A DNA stretch of 30,325 nt from an uncultured Collinsella sp. (GTDB lineage: Bacteria; Actinomycetota; Coriobacteriia; Coriobacteriales; Coriobacteriaceae): positions 1 through 30,325 of the forward strand of contig CALBUZ010000035.1 in NCBI GenBank assembly GCA_937969105.1. Direction: 5' to 3'. A model generated the notes under the pieces. It did not search any database. It worked only from the letters and a program-made list of their open reading frames with translations, and was not told where the DNA came from. Positions 1 through 7,858 of this stretch are shown here, one piece after another. Position 1 is the stretch's first letter; each line of letters begins with the position of its first letter. The position numbers were made by a program, and so were the translations under genes.

Positions 1-187
1 TACTCGGCAGCAGCAGTAGGTCCACACGGTGGAATACGGCACGCGGTCACGGTTGGTGTATTCCAGCATATTTATAAACTCTGTGGTTTGTCTACCTAGA
101 GTATTCAACATTGGATTGTACAATAATCCAACATCTCAATTCAATACATCAGCAACAATTTAATCTACTAATTTAATACTTAAAAAA
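1..187. other. Leader region upstream of the susC-like gene
   Basis: No gene can be called with confidence here. The first 66 or so bases are clearly more GC-rich than the AT-rich 100 bases just before the receptor gene. On the minus strand a frame opens with ATG at 69 and runs off the left edge (23 codons, beginning MLEYTNRDRVPYSTVW). It could be the start of a divergent gene, but it is too short to identify. The AT-rich stretch from about 67 to 187 is typical of a Bacteroidales promoter and leader. I found no clear pair of Bacteroides -33/-7 boxes and no Shine-Dalgarno sequence, and the latter is often missing in this phylum. Confidence 0.3.
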
Positions 188-3100
188 ATGAGGAAACATT
201 TATTATTTTCCGTAATGCTTAGTCTGTGTGCTATGGGTGGCATGATGGTGTATCCCACACCTGCTATAGCTACCGTGGCACAATCTCCGGCTATCAAGGT
301 TCGCGGTCAAGTTATCGATGAACAAGGTGAGCCCTTGACAGGAGCTACTGTCAGAATTAAAGGAGGACAAGGTGGAACCATTACCGATGTGGACGGAAAC
401 TTCCAACTGGAGGTTGCCGGAAACGCTATCCTTTCGATAAGCTATGTAGGCTACAAGGAACGCGAAGTAGCCGTTCGTAACCGCGCTATCATTGAAGCCA
501 TCCAATTGCAACCCGACAACCAGATGCTGGAACAAGTTGTTGTCATAGGTTATGGCACACAAAAGAAATCCGATTTGACCGGTTCTGTAGCTGTAGTAGA
601 CACGGAAGCCTTGAAACAGACATCCCATTCCAATATCTCCACCATGCTCGAAGGTAAAGTATCAGGCGTACAAGTCACTTCCGACGGGCAGCCCGGTGCC
701 GACCCTACCGTCCGTATCCGTGGCGTCGGATCTTTTGGTGACACTTCTCCTCTTTATGTTATCGATGGTGTCCCCATGGGTACTTCCATCCGCGATTTCT
801 CTTCAAACGATATTGAAACCATCCAAATTCTGAAGGATGCATCGGCTGCTGCCATTTACGGTTCGCGTGCAGCCAACGGTGTGGTCATCATCACTACCAA
901 ACGCGGTCAGAAAGACCAACCGCTGAAAGTAGACTACAATGGGTACGTAGGTATGGACTACATTCCCAGTAGTGTCTATGACGTAATGGATGCCGACCAA
1001 TACAGCCAGTACATCGGTCAGGCATGCGCCAACTCCAACACTCCGCTGCCCGGCGGTTACAAGCTGGACAGTACCACCGGAAAATATCATTTCCAGGATA
1101 ACACCAATACCAACTGGTTTAAAGAAGTGTTCAAAACAGGTATCCGTCAAAATCACAATGTGAACCTCTCCGGTGGCGGTGCCCACAATACTTATAACGT
1201 TTCATTAGATTACTACAACCAGAAAGGTACACTGGAAGGCGCCGGTCCCAACTACGAACGTTACACGGCGCGTGTCAACAACACGATGGACACCAAATTC
1301 ATCAAGTTCCATACCAGCCTGGTTTACTCTCACTCCGATCAAGACAACATGGGTTTGTCAAACGCTTCCGAATACGTTCAAGGTCTGTATGGAGACGTAA
1401 CCAACATACTGCGTGGTACTTTGCTGATGCAACCCACCATCAAAGCCTACGACAACTCTACTTGGGTACTTGACAATCTGGTAGGGATCGCCAATAACTT
1501 CAACTATGACTCTTATGGTTATGGTGTTTACTACGACACCGTACATGGTGACATTTCAGCTTCCAACCCCTTGCTGGTCAATAACCTGTTAAAGCGCAAT
1601 ACCCGTGTAGACCGCTTTGTAGGAACAGCCTCTGCCGATGTGGATCTCCTGAAAATGATCGGTATTGACAGCAAAAACCACAAGCTCAACTATAAAGTCA
1701 ATCTCTCTTACAGCAAAACCCATTGCAAGGACTTCACCTGGATTCCTGCATGGGTACAGAGCAACCGTGTCTATCTGGCCAAAAGCAACGAACGTCTCAC
1801 CAAAGCTACCCGCTCTTATGCCGATGCTTTGATTGAAAACGTGCTGACTTATGATGCCACCGTCGGCAAACACCATTTTAACCTGGTAGCCGGCCAGACT
1901 TACGAAGAAGAAAACACCGACTTGCTGACAGGCTGGGGCGTCAACTTCACCGAGCCTTACTTCCTGCAACTCCAGAATGCCGCCAACACTTACGCTGAAA
2001 GCTTCGAATACAAACACACCCTCCTATCCTACATCGGGCGTATCAACTACAACTACGACGAGCGTTATCTGTTCTCGGCAACCGTGCGCCGCGACGGCAG
2101 TTCCCGCTTGTCCCAAAATATCCGTTGGGGCACCTTCCCTTCTGTTTCTGTGGGATGGCGTTTCGACAAGGAGTCTTTCTTCCCCTTCAACAGAAACATT
2201 GTCAACATGTTCAAGGTACGTGCCAGCTATGGCGAGCTCGGTAACGAAAACATTGGTGAATACATGTATCAGGCTGTAATGGCACGTAATAACATGACTT
2301 ATAGCTTTGGCAACACGCCCATCACCGGTTCTGCCATTTCCACTTTCGTAGACAACAACCTTTCTTGGGAAAAGAAGAAAAGCTACAACGTGGGTATCGA
2401 CCTCGCCTTGTTCAACAACCGTCTGGAATTCACTGCCGAATGGTACAAGAACACCAGTGAAGACCTGCTTTATGCTGTTCCCGTTCCCGAACAAGCCGGT
2501 GTATCCAATACCACCGTAACAATGAACGCCGCTTCGATGAACAATTCAGGTTTCGAATTTGCAGCTACTTACCGCAACCGAGACCACGACTTCAAGTATG
2601 AAGTGTCGGCTAACTTAAGTACTGTCCGTAACCGCGTAACCTCATTGGGCTTCGGTACCGATTCATACATCTCCGGCGCCTACATCACCAACGTAGGTGA
2701 AGAGATCGGCAAATTCTACGGATGGGTTTATGATGGCATCGCCCGCACACAAGCTGACTTGGACAACCATGCCACACAAGAAGGCGCCCAAATTGGTGAC
2801 TGCCTCTATAAGGACGTAAGCGGTCCCGACGGAAAGCCTGACGGAAAGGTAGATGCCAATGACCAGGTAGTATTGGGCAGCGGTATGCCTAAGATCAATT
2901 TCGGTTTGAACGCCCGCTTCGAATACAAACGTTTCGACCTGAGCATCGCTACGTTCGGTGCACTCAACTATCATGTTAGCGACGACATCCACAACTCTCT
3001 GAACTCTTGCTATGGCTGGGGCAACAAAGACGTAGCCATGCTCGACGCCAATCGCTTCAGCGAAGACGGCAGCACCTATCTTTCCAGCGTACCACGTACC

Positions 3101-3397
3101 TATGTCACCAACAGTGCCAGCCTGGCCTGGAACGATCTCTTCAGCGACCGCAAAATTCAGAACGCAGCTTATTGGAAAATTGCCAATATAGAACTGGGCT
3201 ACAACTTCCCCAACGAATGGTTTGGCAAATACGTATCGGATGTACGTTTCTACGTGTCGGCACAGAACCTGCACACCTTTACCGGCTACAAAGGTTACAA
3301 TGTGGACTATGCAGGAGGTACCTTCACACCGGGATATAACTTCTGTTCTTATCCTACCGCACGTACCTTCATGTGTGGCGTTCATTTCACTTTCTAA
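188..3397 (+). CDS. SusC/RagA-type TonB-dependent outer-membrane receptor
   Basis: This 1069-residue protein has the SusC layout. A signal peptide of about 28 residues ends near PTPAIA. A carboxypeptidase-regulatory-like beta domain follows at roughly 37-105 (VRGQVIDEQGEPLTGATV, then DVDGNFQL and SYVGYKE). Next come a TonB-box and plug start (VVVIGYGTQKKSDLTGSV) with the plug motif AAAIYGSRAANGVVIITTK near 220-240. The rest is a long aromatic-rich beta-barrel ending in the terminal phenylalanine usual for outer-membrane barrels (GVHFTF). SusC proteins import glycans or peptides across the outer membrane using TonB energy, with a SusD lipoprotein lid, and the next gene is susD-like. Length is normal for the family. 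The substrate cannot be read from sequence. Codon use and GC match the first 3.6 kb and differ from everything to the right. Confidence 0.96.
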   Translation: MRKHLLFSVMLSLCAMGGMMVYPTPAIATVAQSPAIKVRGQVIDEQGEPLTGATVRIKGGQGGTITDVDGNFQLEVAGNAILSISYVGYKEREVAVRNRAIIEAIQLQPDNQMLEQVVVIGYGTQKKSDLTGSVAVVDTEALKQTSHSNISTMLEGKVSGVQVTSDGQPGADPTVRIRGVGSFGDTSPLYVIDGVPMGTSIRDFSSNDIETIQILKDASAAAIYGSRAANGVVIITTKRGQKDQPLKVDYNGYVGMDYIPSSVYDVMDADQYSQYIGQACANSNTPLPGGYKLDSTTGKYHFQDNTNTNWFKEVFKTGIRQNHNVNLSGGGAHNTYNVSLDYYNQKGTLEGAGPNYERYTARVNNTMDTKFIKFHTSLVYSHSDQDNMGLSNASEYVQGLYGDVTNILRGTLLMQPTIKAYDNSTWVLDNLVGIANNFNYDSYGYGVYYDTVHGDISASNPLLVNNLLKRNTRVDRFVGTASADVDLLKMIGIDSKNHKLNYKVNLSYSKTHCKDFTWIPAWVQSNRVYLAKSNERLTKATRSYADALIENVLTYDATVGKHHFNLVAGQTYEEENTDLLTGWGVNFTEPYFLQLQNAANTYAESFEYKHTLLSYIGRINYNYDERYLFSATVRRDGSSRLSQNIRWGTFPSVSVGWRFDKESFFPFNRNIVNMFKVRASYGELGNENIGEYMYQAVMARNNMTYSFGNTPITGSAISTFVDNNLSWEKKKSYNVGIDLALFNNRLEFTAEWYKNTSEDLLYAVPVPEQAGVSNTTVTMNAASMNNSGFEFAATYRNRDHDFKYEVSANLSTVRNRVTSLGFGTDSYISGAYITNVGEEIGKFYGWVYDGIARTQADLDNHATQEGAQIGDCLYKDVSGPDGKPDGKVDANDQVVLGSGMPKINFGLNARFEYKRFDLSIATFGALNYHVSDDIHNSLNSCYGWGNKDVAMLDANRFSEDGSTYLSSVPRTYVTNSASLAWNDLFSDRKIQNAAYWKIANIELGYNFPNEWFGKYVSDVRFYVSAQNLHTFTGYKGYNVDYAGGTFTPGYNFCSYPTARTFMCGVHFTF

Positions 3398-3416
3398 TCA
3401 CTAAAAACATAACAAT

Positions 3417-3641
3417 ATGAAACTCAATAAATATGCATTGGTTCTCTTTTTGGGATTAGGCACATTGGCTTCTTGCAATGATAATTTGGAGCTGTTGAAT
3501 CCCAACCAGCAAACCTCAAACACATTCGGTTTCAATGCCGATGATTTGGAAGAGAGCGTTATTGCCGCCTATAACCATATCCGTATGGAAGGTTCTTACG
3601 CCCGTGTAGGCTACACCATTGATGTGTGTCGTGGCGATGAA
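3417..3641 (+). pseudogene. SusD-like lipoprotein, 5' fragment cut at the join
   Basis: ATG at 3417 lies 19 bases after the receptor stop, the usual susC-susD arrangement. The fragment starts with a lipoprotein signal peptide ending in a lipobox (LGTLASC, Cys20). It continues with sequence typical of the SusD N-terminus (LELLNPNQQTSNTFGFNADD, then AAYNHIRMEGSYARVGYTI). After about codon 75 (Glu, 3639-3641) the frame enters GC-rich DNA antisense to an unrelated gene and loses all SusD character. SusD proteins are usually 450 to 600 residues, so most of the gene is missing. I read this as an intact Bacteroidales gene truncated by a contig join, not as natural gene decay. The open frame that continues to 4484 is accidental. 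Confidence 0.88.
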
Positions 3642-3648
3642 CCAAAAC
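3636..3648. other. Junction between Bacteroidales and Coriobacteriia-like DNA
   Basis: Left of about 3641 the DNA encodes a SusC/SusD pair with moderate GC. Right of it the DNA is GC-rich and encodes actinobacterial-type genes for the remaining 26.7 kb. The switch falls inside the susD reading frame and directly at the end of a terminator-like hairpin and T-run belonging to the gene on the right. There is no integrase, insertion sequence or target duplication. A chimeric assembly join is the simplest reading. Confidence 0.85.
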
Positions 3649-3682
3649 GCAAAACGGGGCCCGCGCGCAGCGCAGACCCCGT
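3642..3682 (-). terminator. Probable terminator of SIS gene A
   Basis: Read leftward after the SIS-A stop (3705), a GC-rich hairpin closes with CCCCGT (3677-3682) against ACGGGG (3654-3659), around a GCGC-rich interior. It is followed by the T-rich run TTTTGCGTTTTGG (3642-3654). Position and orientation suit the end of the SIS-A transcript. Confidence 0.5.
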
Positions 3683-3704
3683 CAAAAAAGATAATTCCCG
3701 GTAC

Positions 3705-4673
3705 CTAGTACTGCTCGATGCCCATGTAGCGACGAACCTCGGGGCTGTGGTCGAAGACCTTGCCGCGGGCGGCGCGCAGCTCGCAGCTCATGTTGTAGAA
3801 GAAGATCGGCTCCAGGAACGAACGCACGCTGGCAGGCACCTCGCCCACGCCGTACTCAAGCGCGTCGAGCACCATGACTGTATCGGTGTGCGTGTTGAGG
3901 AACGCAAGAGCGCGCTCCTCCATGGGGCGGCACTCGCCCGCGCCAAGCTGCACAAAGTAGAACACGCCGGGCTCGGTGGCCTCGAAGGGACCGTGGAAAT
4001 ACTCGCCGGAGTGGATGTAGCAGCAGTGCTGCCACTGCATCTCCATGAGCGAACAGATGGCCATGGCGTAGGTCTGGCTAAAGTTGGGGCCGGAGCCCAG
4101 GATATAGAAGAACTTGTGCTGCTGGCAGAGCTCGGCAAAGCGGGCGCCCAGCTCGGCGTTGACCTTCTCGCGGGCGGCGGGCAGCAGCGCATCCATCTGC
4201 TTGAGGCCCTCGTACATGTCGGCGAGCGCCTCGTAGCCTTCCTGCTGGTCGAGCAGTTCGGCGGCGATCAGAGCGCCGATGCCCTGCGGCACCTCGGCCT
4301 GCGGCACGCCCTCGCCCCAGGGGTAGACCCAGGTAGTCCACTTGCCGTTGTCGATCTTGGAGCCCTCGCAGTCGGTGAGGGCGACGACCTCGGCGCCGGC
4401 AGCCAACGCCATCTCGCAGCCGTCGACGACCTCCTGCGTGTTGCCGCTGTGGCTGCAGGCAATAACGAGCGACTTTGGCCCTAGGCTCTTGGGGACCATC
4501 AGGCAAAACTCGCGTGCCGTGTAGACCGTCGAGGTAAACGTGGTGGCCTCGCGCTTGAGCAGCTCGTTGGCCGGCATCAGGTCGATCATCGAACCGCCGC
4601 AAGCGATCCAAAAGACATTCTCGATCTTGCCCTTGCGCTCGATGATTTCCTGAACCAGATCATGTGCGTTCAT
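3705..4673 (-). CDS. SIS-domain sugar-phosphate deglycase, FrlB-like (SIS-A)
   Basis: The 322-residue product has two SIS folds. The first contains the phosphosugar-binding segment SHSGNTQEV (74-82). The second contains HSGEYFHGPFE (221-231), the FrlB/GfrF-type active-site motif with its Glu and His, and the protein ends DHSPEVRRYM, which resembles the FrlB C-terminus. Such enzymes split 6-phosphorylated Amadori products such as fructoselysine-6-phosphate into glucose-6-phosphate and the free amine in the cytoplasm. The ATG at 4673 follows AAGGAGGA by 8 bases. It lies 144 bases after gntR-A on the same strand, so gntR-A is the likely regulator. No PTS gene adjoins it; its substrate may enter through the PTS at 12-14.7 kb or one outside the window. 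Exact substrate is unknown, and a different sugar-amine phosphate is possible. Confidence 0.85.
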   Translation of the reverse strand: MNAHDLVQEIIERKGKIENVFWIACGGSMIDLMPANELLKREATTFTSTVYTAREFCLMVPKSLGPKSLVIACSHSGNTQEVVDGCEMALAAGAEVVALTDCEGSKIDNGKWTTWVYPWGEGVPQAEVPQGIGALIAAELLDQQEGYEALADMYEGLKQMDALLPAAREKVNAELGARFAELCQQHKFFYILGSGPNFSQTYAMAICSLMEMQWQHCCYIHSGEYFHGPFEATEPGVFYFVQLGAGECRPMEERALAFLNTHTDTVMVLDALEYGVGEVPASVRSFLEPIFFYNMSCELRAARGKVFDHSPEVRRYMGIEQY

Positions 4674-4730
4674 CCTGATGTTCCTCCTTGTGCGGCGGTT
4701 TTGAGCGACGGCAGCTCGTACCTGCTGTCG

Positions 4731-4808
4731 TTCTATGTTGTCCTATTTATAACACGTGCAACAACGCCCGTGAAGTCATCTCGGCAAATTTGTTCTATGT
4801 TGTTCTAT
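4731..4808 (-). promoter_or_regulatory. SIS-A promoter with paired direct-repeat operators
   Basis: Two 16-base copies of TTCTATGTTGTYCTAT (plus strand) lie at 4731-4746 and 4793-4808 and differ at one base. Each holds two near-identical half units 10 bases apart, about one helical turn. Between them, on the minus strand, is a possible promoter: TATAAA at 4746-4751, with a weak -35 (TTCACG) at 4769-4774 and 17-base spacing. The arrangement suggests regulator sites flanking the promoter, probably for GntR-A. Regulator binding is inferred. Confidence 0.5.
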
Positions 4809-4817
4809 CTATGGACG

Positions 4818-5573
4818 TTAGATGTCGAAGACGTAGCGCGAGCCCACGATCTTTTGGCGGCCGAGCAGCAAGGGCCGCTCGTCCTCATCGGTAAAGTAAG
4901 CCTCCATATAGAACAGCGGCTCGCCGACCGGCACCTCCAGCAGCGGGGCCGCTTGAACATCGGCAAGCGCAATCTCCACGGTGCAGGGGTCGGACTTGAG
5001 CGGCGCGCGACCCGAATGCTCGGCAACGAGCGCAAAGATCGAGTTATCGGTGAGGTCCTCGTCGGCCAGCGTCTGCAGGTAGGGATGGTCGGCGAGCACA
5101 AAGGCGTTGTTCTCAAGCATGACGGGGATGCCGTCGGCCGTGCGCACGCGCTCGACCACGATAAGCTCGCAGCCGGGCTCCACGCCAAAGAACGCCGCAT
5201 CCTCGTGCGTCGCCGCGACCACCGTGCGCGACACCAGACGCGCACCCGGCACCATGTCGTTGGCAGCACAACCCTCAGTAAAGCTCTGGACGTCACCCCT
5301 CTGGCGAATCTTGCGCTTGAGCTTGGGAGCGCACACAAAGGTACCCCTCCCCTGCTGGCGGTTGAGATACCCCGCACGCGACAGCTCCTCGATGGCGCGG
5401 CGCACGGTGACGCGACCCACGCCGTAGGACTTCGCGAGCTCCATCTCGGCAGGGATGCGCGAGCCGGCCACGTACACGCCGCGCGCAATCTCGCCCTTTA
5501 GGTCGTCCATAACCTGCTGGTACAGCGGCACGGCGGACACGTCAGCGCGGCCGGTTTTATCGTCGAATGCCAT
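4818..5573 (-). CDS. GntR/HutC-family transcriptional regulator (GntR-A)
   Basis: This 251-residue protein has an N-terminal GntR winged helix at roughly 16-82 (PLYQQVMDDLKGEIARGVY, then RIPAEMELAKSYGVGRVTVRRAIEELSRAG and the wing QQGRGTFV) and a C-terminal UTRA ligand-binding domain at about 105-245. HutC-type regulators bind small effectors, often phosphorylated sugars or amino-acid derivatives, through UTRA. The start codon lies only two bases after the recQ stop, with GGAG inside the recQ end, so it is probably translationally coupled to recQ. SIS-A follows downstream, making it the likely target. Expected length for the family. Confidence 0.93.
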   Translation of the reverse strand: MAFDDKTGRADVSAVPLYQQVMDDLKGEIARGVYVAGSRIPAEMELAKSYGVGRVTVRRAIEELSRAGYLNRQQGRGTFVCAPKLKRKIRQRGDVQSFTEGCAANDMVPGARLVSRTVVAATHEDAAFFGVEPGCELIVVERVRTADGIPVMLENNAFVLADHPYLQTLADEDLTDNSIFALVAEHSGRAPLKSDPCTVEIALADVQAAPLLEVPVGEPLFYMEAYFTDEDERPLLLGRQKIVGSRYVFDI

Positions 5574-5575
5574 CG

Positions 5576-7552
5576 TTACGCTCCATCCCGCGCATGCTCG
5601 GACTCAAACTCTTCAATCGCCGCCATAAACTGCTCGCCAAAGGCGTCGGCCTTTTTCTCGCCAATGCCGTTGACCTGGATCAGCTCGTCGCGTGTCTGCG
5701 GGCGCAGGCGGCACAGGCCGCGCAGGGCCTTGTCGGAAAAGACCATGTACGGCGCCATCTCCAGCTCCGTCGAGATCTCCTTGCGGAGGGCACGCAGGCG
5801 CTCGAACAGCTCGGCGTCGTCGCCCACGCGCGGGCGCTGATCCAGCTCGGCCTCCTCGCGCAGCAGATCCACCGCACGGCGGGCGCGGGCCGAGGCCTTG
5901 CGCTTGGACGCGCGACGCTTAACGGTAAAGGCAAACGCCTCATCCTCGACCTCGGTGGCACGCGGGCCCAGCCCCACGACCGGGTACTGCCCCTGCGAGG
6001 TGGCCAAATAACCGCGGCCGCACAGTTGGCCGATGATGTCCTTGATGCGCCCGACCGATTCGCTCGACAGCTCACCGTAGCCGCGGTCCTCGTCCAGATG
6101 CATCTGGCGAATGCGCTCGGTATTACCGCCGTGAAGCACATCGGCGATCAGCGACTTGCCAAAGCGCATGGGACGCGTGGCCACATAGCGCACAGCGGCG
6201 CGGGCCATATCGGTGACATCCTCGACCTCGAACTGCGTGAGACAGTTGCTGCAGTTGCCGCAGCCCTCGGCGTCGTCTGCCGTGCCGCCCGCGGCGGCTG
6301 CCGCATGCTCGGCCGCGGCCTCGTCGCCAAAGTAGCGCAGCATGTATTCGCGCAGGCAGCCGGTGGTATTGCAGTAGCCCTCCATCTGGCTGAGCAGACG
6401 ATAACGGTTCTGGAGCGCCCACGCGCGCTGCTCGTCATCGAGCGCCTCGTCGGCAGCATCGCCGCGATCGATCAGAAAGCGGCGCATGCGAAAATCGTTA
6501 CCGTTCCACAGCAAGTGGCAGCTGGCCGGGTCGCCATCGCGGCCAGCGCGGCCCGCCTCTTGGTAGTATGCCTCGATGCTCTCGGGCACGTTGTTGTGAA
6601 TCACGTAGCGCACGTTGGGCTTGTCGATGCCCATGCCAAAGGCGTTGGTAGCAACCATCACCTGGATGTCGTCGTCGATAAAGGCACGCTGACTCTGGCG
6701 GCGGGCGTCGTTGCCCATGCCGGCATGGTAGCGGCCCACGCGAATGCCGCTGGGGCCCAGTGCCTCGGCAAGCTCGCCTGCCAGCGCATCGACCGTCTTG
6801 CGGGTCGAGCAATACACGATGCCGCTCTCGCTCGAATGCGCGATCACGTAGTCGCGCACCCAGGCGGTCTTGGCCTTGTCGCCCATCTCCTCGCAACCAA
6901 AGTAGAGGTTCTTGCGATCGAAGCCCGTCACCACGGTCGCCGGGTTTTGCAGGCCGAGCATTTGCTGGATATCGGCGCGTACACGCTCGGTCGCCGTGGC
7001 GGTAAAGGCCGCCACGATGGGGCGCCGCGGCAGGGAATCGATGAACTCGCGAATCTGCAGGTAGGCGGGACGGAAATCCTGACCCCATTGGCTTACGCAG
7101 TGGGCCTCGTCAATGGCCACGAGCGGAACGCCAATGCCGCCTTCGGCCGCAGCTTCCTGCGCAAAGGCTAAAAAGCGCGACTCGAGCAGACGCTCGGGTG
7201 CCACGTACATAAGCTGATAGCGGCCCTCGCGCGCCCGCTTGAGCACGGTGTTTTGCTGGGCCGGGGTAAGGCTGGAGTTGAGATAACTGGGGCGCGCACC
7301 CGCCGCGAGCAGCGCGCGGGTCTGGTCCTCCATAAGCGACAGCAACGGGCTCACCACAAAGGTGATGCCGGGCAGCATAAGCGCAGGCACCTGGTAACAA
7401 ATGGACTTGCCGGCGCCTGTGGGCATAACGCCGAGCGCATCGCGACCGGCAAGAATCGCATCCACCATGCGATCCTGTCCCGGGCGAAACGAGGTGTAGC
7501 CAAAATAGGCGCCGAGCGTGTCGAGCGCCATCTGCTGCATGCTATCGGTCAT
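5576..7552 (-). CDS. recQ: ATP-dependent DNA helicase RecQ
   Basis: The 658-residue product is a full RecQ with the usual three parts. The helicase core has RecQ motif 0 (FGYTSFRPGQ), Walker A (PTGAGKS, Lys49) and the DEAH box followed by the RecQ aromatic loop (DEAHCVSQWGQDFRP, from about 148). The helicase C lobe has YYQEAGRAGRDG. The zinc/RQC region has cysteines in YCNTTGCLREY and GCGNCSNC, and the HRDC domain at the C-terminus includes a helix-hairpin near LIQVNGIGEKKADAFGEQF. RecQ unwinds DNA 3' to 5' in recombination and fork repair. The zinc region carries an alanine-rich insert (AAAEHAAAAAGG) between cysteine pairs. The start ATG follows AGGAAA closely. It reads into gntR-A with a two-base gap. 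Confidence 0.97.
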   Translation of the reverse strand: MTDSMQQMALDTLGAYFGYTSFRPGQDRMVDAILAGRDALGVMPTGAGKSICYQVPALMLPGITFVVSPLLSLMEDQTRALLAAGARPSYLNSSLTPAQQNTVLKRAREGRYQLMYVAPERLLESRFLAFAQEAAAEGGIGVPLVAIDEAHCVSQWGQDFRPAYLQIREFIDSLPRRPIVAAFTATATERVRADIQQMLGLQNPATVVTGFDRKNLYFGCEEMGDKAKTAWVRDYVIAHSSESGIVYCSTRKTVDALAGELAEALGPSGIRVGRYHAGMGNDARRQSQRAFIDDDIQVMVATNAFGMGIDKPNVRYVIHNNVPESIEAYYQEAGRAGRDGDPASCHLLWNGNDFRMRRFLIDRGDAADEALDDEQRAWALQNRYRLLSQMEGYCNTTGCLREYMLRYFGDEAAAEHAAAAAGGTADDAEGCGNCSNCLTQFEVEDVTDMARAAVRYVATRPMRFGKSLIADVLHGGNTERIRQMHLDEDRGYGELSSESVGRIKDIIGQLCGRGYLATSQGQYPVVGLGPRATEVEDEAFAFTVKRRASKRKASARARRAVDLLREEAELDQRPRVGDDAELFERLRALRKEISTELEMAPYMVFSDKALRGLCRLRPQTRDELIQVNGIGEKKADAFGEQFMAAIEEFESEHARDGA

Positions 7553-7640
7553 GGTTTCCTAACGTCAGAATCATCTGCCGCCGATTATACGCCGCCACGC
7601 GGACCGGCGTCGCCCGGCTGTCAGCCACGCTCACTCTGCG

Positions 7641-7673
7641 ACTAGTCATTCAAGAACGTCCCCAATGACTAAT
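7641..7673. repeat. REP-like palindromic repeat, single copy
   Basis: AGTCATT (7644-7650) and AATGACT (7664-7670) form a hairpin around the 13-base loop CAAGAACGTCCCC. The same unit with the same loop length occurs as a cluster at 16043-16125, in both orientations. It lies in the space upstream of recQ and codes for nothing evident. Confidence 0.75.
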
Positions 7674-7719
7674 CTCTTGACAAGCGCGAAGACGTCGCTG
7701 GTTGAGCATAAGTCAGCGA

Positions 7720-7858
7720 AAACGCCCCTAAGCGAGCAAGGTGACGTGAAAGAGGAGGGAAGCGTACTTTGGTACGCGACCGACGATTGAACGTCAGATT
7801 GCCGCTTAGGGGCGTTTGCAGCGTCGAGGCGTTACGCGGTTTGGCAAAACCGCGTAAC
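7720..7858. repeat. Nested inverted-repeat element downstream of gntR-B
   Basis: Perfect 15-base arms (7720-7734 and 7803-7817; core ACGCCCCTAAGCG) enclose an inner pair TGACGT/ACGTCA and a central hairpin GCGTAC-TTTG-GTACGC. Right next to it, a 12-base perfect stem (7831-7842 with 7847-7858, four-base loop) abuts the gntR-B stop codon. The second hairpin could end gntR-B transcription, although no T-run follows it. The first element resembles a small structured repeat or MITE-like unit. With the REP-like copy at 7641, these account for most of the 306-base gap between recQ and gntR-B. Confidence 0.65.

Noticed and set aside
3600..3700. Horizontal transfer as the cause of the phylum switch
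   Set aside because: There is no mobility gene, att-like site or duplication, and the break is abrupt within a gene and beside an intact terminator. Assembly chimera is simpler.
3417..4484. A 355-codon rightward frame beginning as SusD
   Set aside because: Only the first 75 codons resemble SusD. The rest is antisense to SIS-A and has no recognisable protein features; it is open by chance because of GC-rich codon use on the other strand.
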